From Physcomitrium patens (Eukaryota; Streptophyta; Bryopsida; Funariales; Funariaceae), in the NCBI RefSeq assembly GCF_000002425.4, contig NC_037270.1:5268239-5332238 (forward strand): 64,000 nucleotides of DNA. The letters are read 5' to 3'. Position numbers and translations under genes: made by a program. Below the pieces are notes generated by a model. That model ran no database searches. It was not told the origin of the DNA and saw only the letters and a program-made list of their open reading frames with translations. Positions 34,548 to 46,930 of the stretch are shown piece after piece. The number at the start of each line of letters is the position of its first letter. The stretch's first letter is position 1.

Positions 34548-37500
34548 TATCGTCGAATTGATTTAAGTTTATCAGGATGTCGTTGATGAAACTCCTGTAC
34601 CTTTTGTGGCACATTCGCAAGATTTTCAGTTGGCTCCCACGTTCGCTCATTAATGTCATAGCCGCACCAATGAACAAGATATTCTAACTTTCCCCACCTT
34701 TGTCATGAATTCAATACCTTTTCAACCTCGTATTCTACGTGGTTCTCGATTTCAATACTAGGTGGCAGACTTTGCACTCTTTCAGGAAAAGATGACTCTC
34801 GATAAGGTTCCAACAGAGAAACATGAAAGACTGGATGTACCTTCATAGAAGCCGGTAACTCCGGCCGGTATGCCACTGGATTAATTTGCTTCTGGATGAT
34901 AAATGGTCCCAATCTTCGATAGTCCAACTTATCTCATGGTCGCTTGGTCTTGATATTTCGTCGAAGAAGCCAAACTTTGTCTCCAACTTTGAAAGTAGGT
35001 GCTTGATTCCGAAATCTATCTGTAGATGTCTTATAGGATTCTTGAGCGGATTGTAATTGAAGCTTCAACATAGTTTGAAGCTCTGATAGTTGCTTCGCAA
35101 ATCCTTCAGCTGCTGGATTGTTATTTGTTGACGGACTCAATAAATCAAGCTTCGGATGATACCCATAGTTGGAAAAGAATGGTGTTTGTTGAGTCGACGC
35201 ATGGAGGGTGTTATTATATGCAAACTTGGCTAGCGGTAGATATGCAGTCCAATCGTCTTGTTGATAGTTGATGCTGCATTGTAAGTACTGCTCCAAGACT
35301 TGGTTCACCAGTTCCGTTTGGCCATCAGTTTGAGGATGAAAAGCTGAAGAAAGCTTGATATCCACCTTCAATATCCCTAAGAGAGATCTCCAAAACTTTG
35401 ACACGAACTGGGTACCTCGATCTGATATGATATCATCTGGTAGTCCATGATACTGATACACATTATCGAGAAAGAGTCTTGCTGTGACTTCACTGGACGA
35501 TGACTTCTTACAAGGAACAAAGTGTGCCATCTTCGTAAGCCGATCTACCATGACAAAGATGCTGTCAAATGAGTTTGATGATGGCAAGTCCGTGATGAAG
35601 TCCATAGAAATTGAAGACCATAGTCGACATAGAATTAGTAATGGCTGTAGAAGTCCATAAGGGCGATGCCGAGGATTCTTAGATCTTGAACAGATGTCAC
35701 AGGAGAGGACAAAATCTTTCACATCCTTCCACATTTGGAGCCACCAAAAATCTCGGGAAATAAACTCCAAGGTCTTGTTGAATCCAAAATGTCCCGTAGC
35801 TGGAAAATCATGGCGAGATTGAAGAACTCGGAGTCGTGTTGGTCCTTTTGGAATGTACAATCGCTCTTCAAAGTATAAAAGATCTCCCTCCACCTTGAAC
35901 TTGTCGTCATTGGTACGTTGTTTGATATCAATGGCTACTGAATCTTTAATGGTCATAGCACGTACCTGGTTTAGGAAGTCAGCATCAAATGATACAATAG
36001 TAGCACAAAGTTGAAATCTCTCTGGCTTCAATAACGTTGTACATTGTTGATCAAACGCTGCTTCTCCAGCCTTTGGTGCAAGTTACGATCTCCTTGATAA
36101 AGCATCGGATAGTCCTTGCTACCTTCCAAGTCGATAAGTGATAACAAAATCGAATCTAGATAGCGACATATTCCACCGAGCTTGACGTCCATTTAAAACT
36201 CGAGGCGACATGAAATATTCCAAATTCTTGTGATCCGTATACACGGTTACTGGATGTGCAGCTCCTTCAAGAAAGTGACGCCATTCTTCGAAAGAATCCA
36301 CTATAGCAAGAAGTTCCTTATCGTGGATCTCATAATTGATTTCAGCAGCAAAGAACTTTCGAGAATAGAATGCAACTGGATGGAGCTTCTTGTCTTCACT
36401 CATTTGTGAAAGCACAGCTCCCAAAGCAAAATCTGAAGCATCAGTTTCTAAATAGAAGGCCTTTGTAAAGTCTGGATGTACCAAAATTGGAGCTGTAGTA
36501 AATGTTGTCTTCAAGTCTTGAAACGCCTTCTCCGCCAAAGGTCCCTATTCCAACTTATCCTTGCATGTCAATCGAGTGAGAGGAGCAGCAACTTGAGAAT
36601 AATTCTTGATGAAGATCCGATAGAAGTTAGCAAAACCAAGAAAGCATTGTATGTCTCTAACCGTCTTTGGAACCTCCCAAGACATGATTGCTTCTACTTT
36701 CTTGGGGTCCATCTTCAAACCTTCTGTAGTCGCAATGAACTCCAAAAACTCCATCTCCGTTTGGTGAAATAAACACTTTTCTAATTTGGCATATAGTCCT
36801 TGCTTGCGTAGTTTCTCCAAGACCAAACGAACATGCTTCTCATGCTCTTCCTCGTTTTTAGAGAATATTAGAATATCGTCCAAGTAGATGACAACAAAAT
36901 CATCGAGGTGTTCTCGAAAGATATCATTCATCATATGTTGGAAAACCGCTGGAGCATTGGTAAGACCAAAAGGCATGATATTATATTCGAAATGACCATA
37001 CCTTGTACCGAATGCTGTCTTCCACTCATCTCCTTCCTTGATTCGTACGAGATTATAAGCTCCCCTTAGATCAATTTTTGTAAAGATCTTCGCACATCCA
37101 AGTTGTTCTAAGAGAGTAGAAATCAAGAGTAATGGGTAACGATTTTTCTTTGTTACCTTGTTGAGGCCTCGATAGTCCACACACATCCGTAATGATCCAT
37201 CTTTCTTCTTCACAAATAAGATGGGTGCTCTAGCTGATGATTTTGAATGACGAATGAAGTTCTTGGCTAGATTCTTGTCGATGTACTTTCGCAACTCTGC
37301 CAACTCCATTTGTGATAGATTGTAGATTGGGCCAAAAGGTGGTTGTACTCCTTCTTGCAAGTCTATGGCACAATCATATGGTCGGTGATCGGTAGTATGT
37401 CAGCATTCTTCTTTTGAAACATGTCTTCAAAATCTTTATATTGCTCCGGTATACTTGCTGTTGAGAGCCGCATAAATGACAAATGGAGTGCCTTCCTTAG

Positions 37501-37999
37501 ATGATCTTATAAACGCTCTTGCTCCAATGAATAAGGATTTCTTTTTTCGAGGTTTTTTACTAGGTTTTTTCTTGGGTGGTTTTGTGGGAAAAGTCATCTT
37601 TCGCAACCTCCAATCTATCGATGGATTATGTTTTTTCAACCAAGAAAGACCAAGAATAATAGGATTTGATGGGGTTCTAATAATATTAAAAATAATATAA
37701 CTACTATGGTCTTTAAACGTTACTTCTATAGGTTTTGATTCATGGGTGATGCTACGAGACAATAAAGGTCGCGCATCTATGACCTCAACATGAACAGGTT
37801 TTGATTTTTGTACTAAAGGGATCTTATGATGCTTTGCAAATTCTTCCTCTAAAAAATAAGCAGATGCTCCTGAGTCTAGTAGTGCTAAGGTTCTCAGTTT
37901 TTGAGGGCCGATAAACAGAGGGATTGTAAAACAAAGTGCAGGTTGGGCAGAAAGAAAGGAACCTGATTGTTGTTGGGATATTTCATTGTCCAGCCCCAC
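34548..37999 (-). pseudogene. pol: A3 pol: protease to chromodomain
   Basis: Five open pieces in one frame: 37436-37999 (DSGA retropepsin), 36545-37360 (RT with YLDD), 36119-36538 (RNase H), 34934-36031 (integrase, 365 codons) and 34703-34927 (integrase tail and chromodomain start). The chromodomain continues past a stop to the TAG at 34548-34550. A 20-bp deletion near 37450 with a compensating 1-bp loss shifts the frame locally. The RT/RNase H break is a TAG where relatives have TGG. The integrase zinc module and DDE core look complete. Confidence 0.9.
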
Positions 38000-38004
38000 G
38001 GTTC

Positions 38005-39030
38005 CTACTGTGGCTGGGCATCCTCGTTTTCCTGAACAAATACTCCCCTAGTCTTGACTATGCCTCGATTTTGATTTTTGGGGCAGTTTCCGACTTTGTA
38101 GCCTTCTCCACCGCAATACAAGCATAAATTTTTCTCCATACGTCGCTTTTTTTCTTCTATAGTAAGAGATTTGATGCGTACCGCATCAATTTGCATGTCT
38201 TCCACCTCTGAATATAAATTCACACTGCTTGCCGACATAGTTGGAGCATGGCGAATTGTATGTTGTCTTGAGCGTTGGTCTTGGCGACGTTGGAATAGGC
38301 GATTATCGTACTTCACAGCTTGGCTAATGGCTTCATTGAGCGTTCGTGGATCAGGAAGAGTTAACAACAAATCCTTCACATCATCTCTTAAACCCCAATA
38401 GAATTGACTCATCAATGCTTCTTCATCCCAATTGATGTCGCATACTAATTGCCTGAAATCTGAAGCATAGACTGATGTAGAACGCATCTCCTGTCGTAGC
38501 GACCGGATCTTTGTTGTAGTCCATCGAACCTTATCGTGTTCACCAAATGCTTCCGCAAATGCTTCCAAAAAGGTTTCGAAGTTGTTTAATATGGATGATC
38601 GTTTCTCAAATAAAGGAACAAACCATGAAAGAGCTTGTCCCGTAAGTAAGGTTCCAACAAGCCCAACACGTGACTCCTCCATTGGATATTGTTCGGGCTG
38701 TAAAACTGTTCTCAACCTGATTTGATTGACGAATCCTCGAAACTTAGAACGTGTTCCATCGAACTTATCTGGAAGGCTAACTGGAGGCTCCTTATGTTGT
38801 AGAACTAGTGGTTCTTGTCGAACCTGAGGTAAAGTTGTTTCTCCAAGTGCAGAAGTTTGAGGCTGGTGTAGTTTAGATTGTGCTATCCCAGATACCCCAT
38901 CATTATGAAGCCTTGCCACCACTCCTTCAATCTCTGCAGTTCTTTGTGATAACGTAGCGAGGGCATTCATAATAGCATCTAACTAAGACTCCAAACTTTC
39001 TGTCATACTAATGTCTTGACCTCCGGCCAT
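38005..39030 (-). pseudogene. gag: A3 gag
   Basis: From ATG 39030 there is one in-frame TAG near residue 16, then 321 open codons to a TAG at 38005-38007. The knuckle reads CLYCGGEGYKVGNC, with the His replaced by Tyr. Pol starts in the -1 frame relative to gag, overlapping its end. A conserved CAR-TAG-(G/A)AA context marks the gag stop in all three A copies. Confidence 0.87.
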
Positions 39031-39310
39031 TCTAAAAGAAGGACAAAAATGACTCTATAAGAGGCAATATTGGTTTATAGGAGGGTAATCCACAACCTAT
39101 AAAATGCCTTCAGAATTTCAAGAAGAGAGGTAATCCACTCTTACCAAGAAGAATAAGACTCCAATATTGTAACAAGAGAAGTATCAGTTTAGAGGAGGGT
39201 AATCCGCAACCTCTAAAAAATGCTAGTATACCTTCAAGTAGAGGGGTAATCCACACTCTACTAAGAAAGAACTAGCTCTGATATCTCAAGTTAGTGTAGT
39301 CTCGACAATC

Positions 39311-39730
39311 TGTCACGGACACAAAATACAGACTTGAAATCTAACAAGAAGTTCAAGAAGAAGTGGCAGAACTAGATTAAATAGATGAGTACAAGAACAA
39401 CACCAGAAAGGTGAGCTAGAACTCCAAGAGATGTGTTGTCGAGACTAAAGAACTCTTCAACCTTGATCCCTATATATACTCCTACTTAGGAAGCTTCTCA
39501 AGCTACTTCTATTAACTAGGAAGCTTCTAGAAAGTTCCAGAGGCTTCCTTTCTAGAAACTTCTAGAAACTTCTATTCTAGAAGGTTCCAGAGACTTCCTT
39601 TCTAGAAGTTTCTAGAAACTTCTCTCTAAAAGGTTCCAAAGGCTTCTCTTCTAGAAGATTCCAGAGGCTTGTTTTCTAGAAGGTTCTAGAAACTTCTCTC
39701 TAGAAAGTTCTAAGGAATATGTCCCTAACA
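39311..39730 (-). repeat. A3 5' LTR
   Basis: In plus coordinates it begins TGTCACGGACAC and ends CCCTAACA, both ideal. It drives minus-strand transcription. The ATG at 39719 inside it creates a false start for the A2 frame to the right. Confidence 0.93.
39471..39715 (-). promoter_or_regulatory. Heat-shock-element array and TATA box in the A3 5' LTR
   Basis: TATA word at 39471-39478 (TATATATA on the plus strand). Upstream of it on the minus strand lie a perfect four-unit site at 39520-39537, a perfect five-unit alternating site at 39550-39572, and a three-unit site at 39575-39587, with more degenerate ones up to 39700. This is the densest arrangement in the window. Confidence 0.8.
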
Positions 39731-39735
39731 CCAGT

Positions 39736-42700
39736 CACAATAGAAACCGTGCGGCTGGATAGTGAAATATCGCAACAACAACCAAGTTCCTTTCTTTCCG
39801 CTCAACCTGCCCTTTGTTTTACAATCCATTTGCTTATTGGCCCTTTGAAACTAAGAACCTTAGCATTATTAGATTCAGGAGCATCTGCTTGTTTCTTAGA
39901 TGAAGAATTCGTAAGGCGTCATAAGATCCCTTTAGTACAAAAATCCAAACCTGTTCACGTTGAGGTCATAGATGGACGACCTTTATTGTCTGGTAGTGTC
40001 ACCCATGAATCAGAACCTATAGAAGTGACGTTTAAGGACCATAGTAGTCATATTATTTTCAATATTATTAGAATCTCATCAAATCTTGTTATTCTTGGTC
40101 TTTCCTGGTTGGAAAAGCATAACCCATCCATAGATTGGAAGTTGCGAAAGATGACCTTTCCCACAAAACCACCCAAGAGCAAGCCTAGTAGAAAATCCCA
40201 AATAGAAAAATCCTTATTCATTGGAGCAAGAACATTTATAAGATCGTCCAAGGAAGGCACACCGTTTGTCATTTATGCGGCTCCAACTACCGGAGAGAAG
40301 ATCTCGACAACAAGTATACCTAAGCAATATAAGGATTTTAAAGACGTATTTCAAAAGAAGAATGCCGACATGCTACTGGAACACTGACCATATGATTGTG
40401 CCATAGACTTGCAAGAAGGAGCACAACCGCCTTTTGGCCCAATCTACAATCTATTGCAGATGGAGTTGGCAGAGTTGTGGAAGTACATCGACGAGAATCT
40501 AGCCAAGAACTTCATCTGTCATTCAAAATCGTTAACTGGTGCACCCATCTTATTTGTGAAGAAGAAAGATGGCTCGTTGCGGATGTGCGTGGACTATCGA
40601 GGCCTCAACAAGGTAACAAAGAAGAATCGTTATCCGTTACCCTTGATTTCTGGTCTCTTAGAACAACTTGGACGTGCAAGGATCTTTACAAAAATTGATC
40701 TAAGGGGAGCTTACAACCTCGTATGAATCAAGGAAAGAGATGAGTGGAAGATAGCATTTCGTACAAGGTATGGCCATTTTGAGTATAATGTCATGCCTTT
40801 TGGTCTTACCAATGCTCCAGTGGTCTTTCAACATATGATGAATGACATTTTCCGAGAGCACCTTGATGATTTTGTTGTCATCTATTTGGATGATATTTTG
40901 ATATTCTCCAAAAACGAGGAAGAGCATGAAAAGCACGTTCGTTTGGTCTTGGAGAAACTATGTGAGCGAGGACTATATGCCAAGTTGAAGAAGTATTTAT
41001 TTCACCAAATAGAGATGGAGTTTTTGGAGTTCATTGCAACTATGGAAGGCTTGAAGATGGACCCCAAGAAGGTGGAAGCAATCATATCCTGGGAGGTTCC
41101 GAAGACGGTTAGAGACATACAATGCTTTCTTGGTTTTACCAACTTCTATCGGATCTTCATCAAGAATTACTCTCAAGTTACTGCTCCTCTCACTCGGTTG
41201 ACATGCAAGGATAAGCTGGAATGGGGACCTCTAGCGGAGAAGGTGTTTCAAGCCCTGAAGACCGCATTTACTACGGCTTCAATTTTGGTACATCCAAACT
41301 TTACAAAGGACTTTTATTTAGAAACTGATGCTTCGGATTTTGCTTTGGGAGCTGTACTTTCACAAATGGGAGAAGACAAGAAGCTCTATCTGGTTGCATT
41401 CTATTCTTGAAAGTTCTCTGCTGTTAAAATCAATTATGAGATCCACGATAAGGAACTTCTTGCTATAGTGGATTCTTTCCAAGAATGGCATCACTTTCTT
41501 GAAGGAGCTATATACCCAGTGATCATATACACAGATCACAAGAATTTGGAGTATTTCATATTGGCTCGAGTTTTAAATTGACGTCAAACTCGGTGGAGTA
41601 TGTTGCTATTTAGGTTCGATTTTGTTATCACTTATCGACCTAGAAAGCAGCAAGGACTATCTGATACCTTATCAAGGAGATCGTATCTTATACCAAAGGC
41701 TGGAGAAGCAGCGTTTGATCAACAATGTATGACATTGTTGAAGCCAGAGCAATTTCAGCTTTGCGCTACTATTGTGCCAATTGATACTGTCTTCCTACAT
41801 CAGGTACATGCCATGACCATTGAAGATTCAATAGCCATTGATATTAAGTAGCGTGCCAATGACGACAAGTTCAAGGTGGAGGGAGATCTTTTATACTTTG
41901 AGGAGCAGTTATATATCCCAAAAGGACCAGCACGACTCCGAGTTCTTCAATCTCGCCACGATTTTCCAGCTGCGGGATATTTTGGATTCAACAAGACCTT
42001 GGAGCTTATTTCTCGAGATTTTTGGTGGCCCCAAATGTGGAAGGATGTGAAAGATTTTGTCTTCTCTTGCGACATCTGTTCAAGATCCAAGAATCCTCGA
42101 CATCGCTCTTATGGACTCCTATAGCCATTGCCGATTCCACGTCGACCATGGTCTTCAATTTCCATGGACTTCATCACGGACCTGCCATCATCGAACTCAT
42201 TTGACAGCATCTTTGTCGTGGTAGATCGGCTTTCAAAAATGGCACACTTTGTCCCTTTCAAGAAGACATCGTCCAGTGAAGTCACAGCAAGGCTCTTTCT
42301 CGATAATGTGTATCGATATCATGGATTACTCGATGATATCGTATCAGATCGAGGAACCCAGTTCGTATCGAAGTTTTGGAGATCTCTCTTTGAGATACTC
42401 AAGGTGGATATCAAGCTTTCTTCGACTTTTCATCCTCAAACTGACGGTCAAACGGAACGGGTGAACCAAGTCTTGGAACAATACTTATGATGCAGCATCA
42501 ACTATTAGCAAGATGATTGGACCACATATCTGCCGCTAGCCGAGTTTGCATATAACAACACCCTCCATGCATCGACTCAATACACACCATTCTTTTCTAA
42601 CTATGGGTATCATCCAAAGCTTGATTTATTGAGTCCATCAACAAATAACAATCCAACAGCTGAAGGATTTGCAAAACAACTATCAGAGCTTCAAAATACG

Positions 42701-43222
42701 TTGAAGCTTCAATTATAATCCGCTCAAGAATCCTACAAGGCGTCTGCAGATAGATTTTGGAATCAAGCACCTACTTTCAAAATTAGAGATAAAGCATGGC
42801 TTCTTCGACGGAATATCAAGACCAAGCGACCATGTGATAAGTTGGACTATGAAAGATTGGGACCATTTATCATCCAAAAGCAAATCAATCCAGTGGCGTA
42901 CCGTCTGGAATTACCGGCTTCTATGAAGGTACATCCAGTCTTTCATGTTTCTTTGTTGGAGCCTTATCGAGAGTCATCTTTTCTTGGAAGAGTGCAATGT
43001 CCGCCACCTAGTATTGAGATCGAGAACCACGACGAATACGAGGTTGAAAAGGTGCTGGATTCTCGACGAAGGTGGGGCAAGTTAGAGTATCTTGTTCATT
43101 GGTGCAGCTACGACATTAATGAGCGAACGTGGAAGCCAGCTGAAAATGTCACCAATGCGCCGCAAAAGGTACAGGAATTTCATCAACAACATCCTCATAA
43201 ACCTAAGCCGGTTCGACAATAG
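39736..43222 (+). pseudogene. pol: A2 end of gag and pol with chromodomain
   Basis: The gag stop (TAG) is at 39741-39743; pol runs in one frame to the TAG at 43220. Visible: DSGA protease near 39873, RT with YLDD near 40885, RNase H near 41322, integrase zinc module near 41950-42080, integrase core 42128-42490, and a well-preserved chromodomain at about 43030-43150 (YEVEKVLDSRRRWGKLEYLV). From about 40190 to 42175 it is nearly identical to A1, including stops at 40724, 41408, 41849 and 42122. Confidence 0.9.
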
Positions 43223-43353
43223 CTTCTTTCTGAAGCTTGCTCACCCAAGAATATAAGAAAGGGAGAGAGCACCACCAAAATTCACAGTTGATGTAGTTAT
43301 TTTCTCCAAGATAAAATAGAATTTTTTCAATAGCCATAGTTTGGTCTTCTGAT

Positions 43354-43707
43354 ATGGATAGCCAAGAGATAGATACTATGCCAGTCAGATTATCTCAACC
43401 AACTTGTTCACGAAGGTGACCCCGAGATGAAGAACCACCTGCACCACGACGACGACGGAGGATACCAAGTAACCGATCACTGGTGATTGTATTTGAATCC
43501 GAGCATGCTTACGATGGTCAACTAGAAGGCATATTTGCAGGACAATTTCACAATGAGGACACGGAAGTTCATGTTTGGTTAGAAGTTGAAGGAGTGGGCC
43601 ACTACCGTTGGCTTCAAGGGCCGATGAACCACTTACCTCGTGAACAACAGTTGGAATTCATATCAGACGTTATGCGACAGATCTTTATTTTCTTGCATTG
43701 GTACTGA
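43354..43707 (+). pseudogene. A2 ORF3: extra reading frame of unknown function
   Basis: The best copy: ATG at 43354, a single TGA in the N-terminal part, then open to the stop at 43707. Before the 74 conserved C-terminal codons lies a run of five or more Arg (APRRRRRIPSNR), like a nuclear-localisation or nucleic-acid-binding patch. It follows the pol stop by about 130 bp, with a pyrimidine-AG stretch (TTTTTTCAATAG) between that could be a splice acceptor. Function unknown. Confidence 0.75.
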
Positions 43708-43757
43708 TTGACAACAACATTGCTTCTCAGAGACCTCGAAGCTAAAGGAGGGGGTGA

Positions 43758-44178
43758 TATTAGGGACATAGTCCTTAGAACCTTCTAGAGACAAGTTTCT
43801 AGAACCTTTTAGAGACAAGCTTCTAGAACCTTCTAGAAGCAAGTCTTTGGAACCTTCTAGAAGCTTCTTAGTTGGTAGAAGATGTTCGGGACATAGTCCT
43901 TAGAACCTTCTAGAGATAAGTTTCTAGAACCTTCTAGAAGCAAGTCTCTGGAACCTTCTAGAAGCTTCCTAGTTGGTAGAAGTTGCTTGAGAAGCTTCTT
44001 AAATAGGAGTATATATTGGAATCGAGGCTGAAGAGTTCTTCAGTCTCAACAACACATCTCTTGGAGCTCTAGCTCACCTCACTGCTGTTGTTCTTGTATT
44101 CATCTGATTAATCTAGTTCTTGTCAGTTCTTCTTGAACTTCTTGGTAGATATCAAGTCTGTATTCTGTGTCCGTGATA
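43758..44178 (+). repeat. A2 3' LTR
   Basis: Begins TATTAGGGACATAG (TG changed to TA) and ends CCGTGATA (CA changed to TA), followed by TCATC. It contains the heat-shock-like array and TATA word in the same order as the 5' LTR. Confidence 0.92.
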
Positions 44179-44195
44179 TCATCTTCAAAATTAAA

Positions 44196-45366
44196 TAGTT
44201 GTCATTATAATACAAGATTATTATATCATTGTATTACACTTTGTATGATTTTTTTTTGTTTTTTTTAACATCCCTTGATTACTTGTATTGTATTTTATAT
44301 TACATTTCTTTCAATAACTTATACCATTTTATAATACAATCAAGAGGCACTATAAAAGGTTGAGTTGGAAGTACAAACTCATTGAATCATGGTAGCTTGG
44401 TTTAGAGTTTAAGCAAGAAATATCCAACAAAATGCTATAAGTAATTGAAGATTTAGAAATAAGTGCAAAAGATTATATTGGAACAAAACAAAGATACCTT
44501 ACAAACATAAAAATTGACTTACAATAGATGAAATTTCTTAGACATCAATATAAAAATGGATGAATTTATGTTAGTATGTGATAGCTAATATTTTAAGTCT
44601 TCTAAAAAACTCTAAATTTAATGGATTAGATCCTATCAAGTTGTAAAAATATTTTCTAATAGATCATTTCAATTCAAAGATCTTCAAAGAAGGTAGATAG
44701 ACATTCAGACCAATTAGTCTTGAGTTAAGAAATATTATATAAAAAACTTTAATAGTTTGGAAAAAATTGATCAAACATCCAATTTAGAGAATCAAGAAGG
44801 ATAGTAACATAAGAGTAAGAGTTTGTAGAGACTTTCACTTTTAAAAGTGATGCCATGTAAAAACCAAAAATTAATAGAAGAAATTTAGTAGGAATTAAAA
44901 AATAGCAAATCAAAGATTAAAATAAGAATAAAAAATAATAATTAATATGATAATATTATCTAAATAAAATAAAATTAGAGAAAAAATAGAAATTCTATAA
45001 AAATGCTAAAAATTATAAACAAAGGAGTTAAAATGTATACATAATATGAATTGATATCATATATCAAGTTGATTCTATGGGTGGAGTTGATCCATGTTTA
45101 GAATCTAAGATAATAATAGAAATTGAATAAACAAGAATGGCCAATAATCAATGAAAGTCCACAAAAATGATGGATAATTTTGCCTAAAATGTGCATAGGC
45201 TTTGAAGTAGTAATGAGGCTTAAATAAAGATATTAGGATAATAAAAATATGATTACAAGAAAGATTACAACACAAGATTATTATATCATTGTATTACACT
45301 TTGTATGAAATCTATTTTTTTTTACATCCCTTGATTACTTGTATTGTATTTTACATTGCATTTAAT
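44196..45366 (+). repeat. Direct repeat pair, possible TRIM or decayed copia element
   Basis: About 110 bp starting at 44205 (ACAAGATTATTATATCATTG) recurs near 45270, with a second shared block CATCCCTTGATTACTTGTATT. After the left copy come a TATA word (CTATAAAAGG, near 44352) and ATGGTAGCTTGG near 44388, which looks like a shortened tRNA-Met primer site (TGGTATCAGAGCTTGG). The inner 0.9 kb has no open frame. This would fit a small non-coding LTR element. Ends are not fixed. Confidence 0.4.
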
Positions 45367-46930
45367 CAAAAAATACAAGAAAGATTACAAGAAAAATTAA
45401 TCAATACAAGAAAAATTAATCAAAAAATACAAGAAAGATATTATTTTGTAAAGATTTAGTAGCATTGTTATATAAAGTATTGTCTCACTTGAATATGAAC
45501 CAAATACTTGATTTTAGAAGATTTATAATTTGAAAAAAGAGCTCTTAAATTCTTAGGTATTAATCGTCTTCCTTCTCCAATCTTAATGTTGATATTTTAG
45601 TAATAATTATTCTTATTAAACTATTCAACTCCTCTTAATTAGATTTTGTTTAAAAAAATTAAACTAACTATGCTTTCATAAAATTTTGCTTTAATTAAAC
45701 TAATAAATTGCTTAAGATTATAGAAACTCTCACTAACTCTGAAAATCAAATATTTAAGATTCTAATCTAATATTAGATATTTATAATATCTTTTAATATA
45801 ATTATTTGATTAATCTAAAAAAATTAAAATATATTTTAAAAAAAAATGTTAACAAACTTGCAAAATTTTACTTATCTATTTGCTACAATATCCACAAATT
45901 TCTTAAATATATAAACTTTCTTTTATTTTTCAAAATCCAAAATCACTATAAATATCTCTAACTTTAAAAAGCTCTAAGAAATTCAAAAGTAATTCAAAAT
46001 TATAAAAAAATTGATTCTATTACAACCTTCATAAAGTCTCTTCTCAAACCTTACTCATTAATTAGCAAAATAATCTTAGATTTGCTATGGGCGTATAATT
46101 TTATGACTTGGGATTTGATTTTGGCTCTAATTTATAATTGATCCTTTCAAAATATTAATTTTTAATTTCTTAAGGTGATTTTTTTATAAACTATTTTGAA
46201 CTCTTTTTTAAAGATGTCAATACTATTTTTTTTTATCTACTTTATTTTTCCTTATTCATGGCTATATAAAATAAATAGAAGTCTTATTTTACACAAAGAC
46301 ATTAATACAAAAAGTTTTTACTACCTTCTTATATTTTACTTATATTTTATTACTATATTTTTAAATTAGATTCTTAAATAGATTAACAATGCATTAGTGA
46401 TTACTAAGACTAGAATAATAAATTAACAAGATTCATGCTTAATAAAATCTTGAGGGTTACAATTAATTTAAATAGAAGTTATATATTACCCATATCTTCC
46501 TACCTCTAATACTTATATTGGACCAAAGATATTTTTGCCATAGAAGAAGTGAAATAGATAATGAAAAAAATGAATAGGTAGTTTTAAAAAATTGAGTTGT
46601 TTAAAGAAGGAGACAAAGATACATAATCAAAAGAAAACAATAAGAAGAAGGTAACATATATCTGAAAAAATATAGTTCCTAAAGCAAGCAAGAAAAGAAG
46701 TTATCCCTTTACTCAAATCGGAAAAGAAGGCAAAGGAAAAAAGATTAGTCAAAGCAAAAAGAATAGTCAAAGTAAGAAGAATAATCACTTAAATTATTAA
46801 GAAAAGAATGGTGGAATTCAAAAGATTCATCCATAATTCTTATTATTATGGATATCAATGCATCAAAGGCTTTAGATAAGTTTCTCTCCAACTATTACCA
46901 ACTTTATAAGATAGTAGTAAGAATTGCTAT
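45367..46930. other. AT-rich spacer
   Basis: No gene, RNA or recognisable repeat. Short A/T runs only. Confidence 0.5.

Larger units (their letters stand above)
33613..39730 (-). mobile_element. A3: complete Ty3 chromovirus nested in A2, opposite orientation
   Basis: Both LTRs are 420 bp (33613-34032 and 39311-39730), with a perfect target duplication CCAGT at 33608-33612 and 39731-39735. The internal part holds gag, pol with chromodomain, and ORF3. It is the youngest-looking A copy: longest open frames and fewest stops. By eye the LTRs differ at about 14 sites, all transitions. It has one 20-bp deletion in pol and scattered stops. Confidence 0.94.
31870..44178 (+). mobile_element. A2: Ty3 chromovirus, interrupted in gag by A3
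   Basis: 5' LTR 31870-32314, gag 32595 onward, then A3 (33613-39730), then the end of gag, pol to 43222, ORF3 43354-43707, purine tract (AAAGGAGGGGG), and 3' LTR 43758-44178. Perfect 5-bp target duplication TCATC at 31865-31869 and 44179-44183. Without A3 the element is about 6.2 kb, like A1 and A3. All of pol is in one frame with stops only. Confidence 0.93.

Noticed and set aside
39719-39740. ATG at 39719 as the start of a 222-codon protease gene
   Set aside because: The ATG lies in the A3 LTR. The frame after 39731 is the interior of A2 gag-pol, so this start is an accident of the nested insertion.
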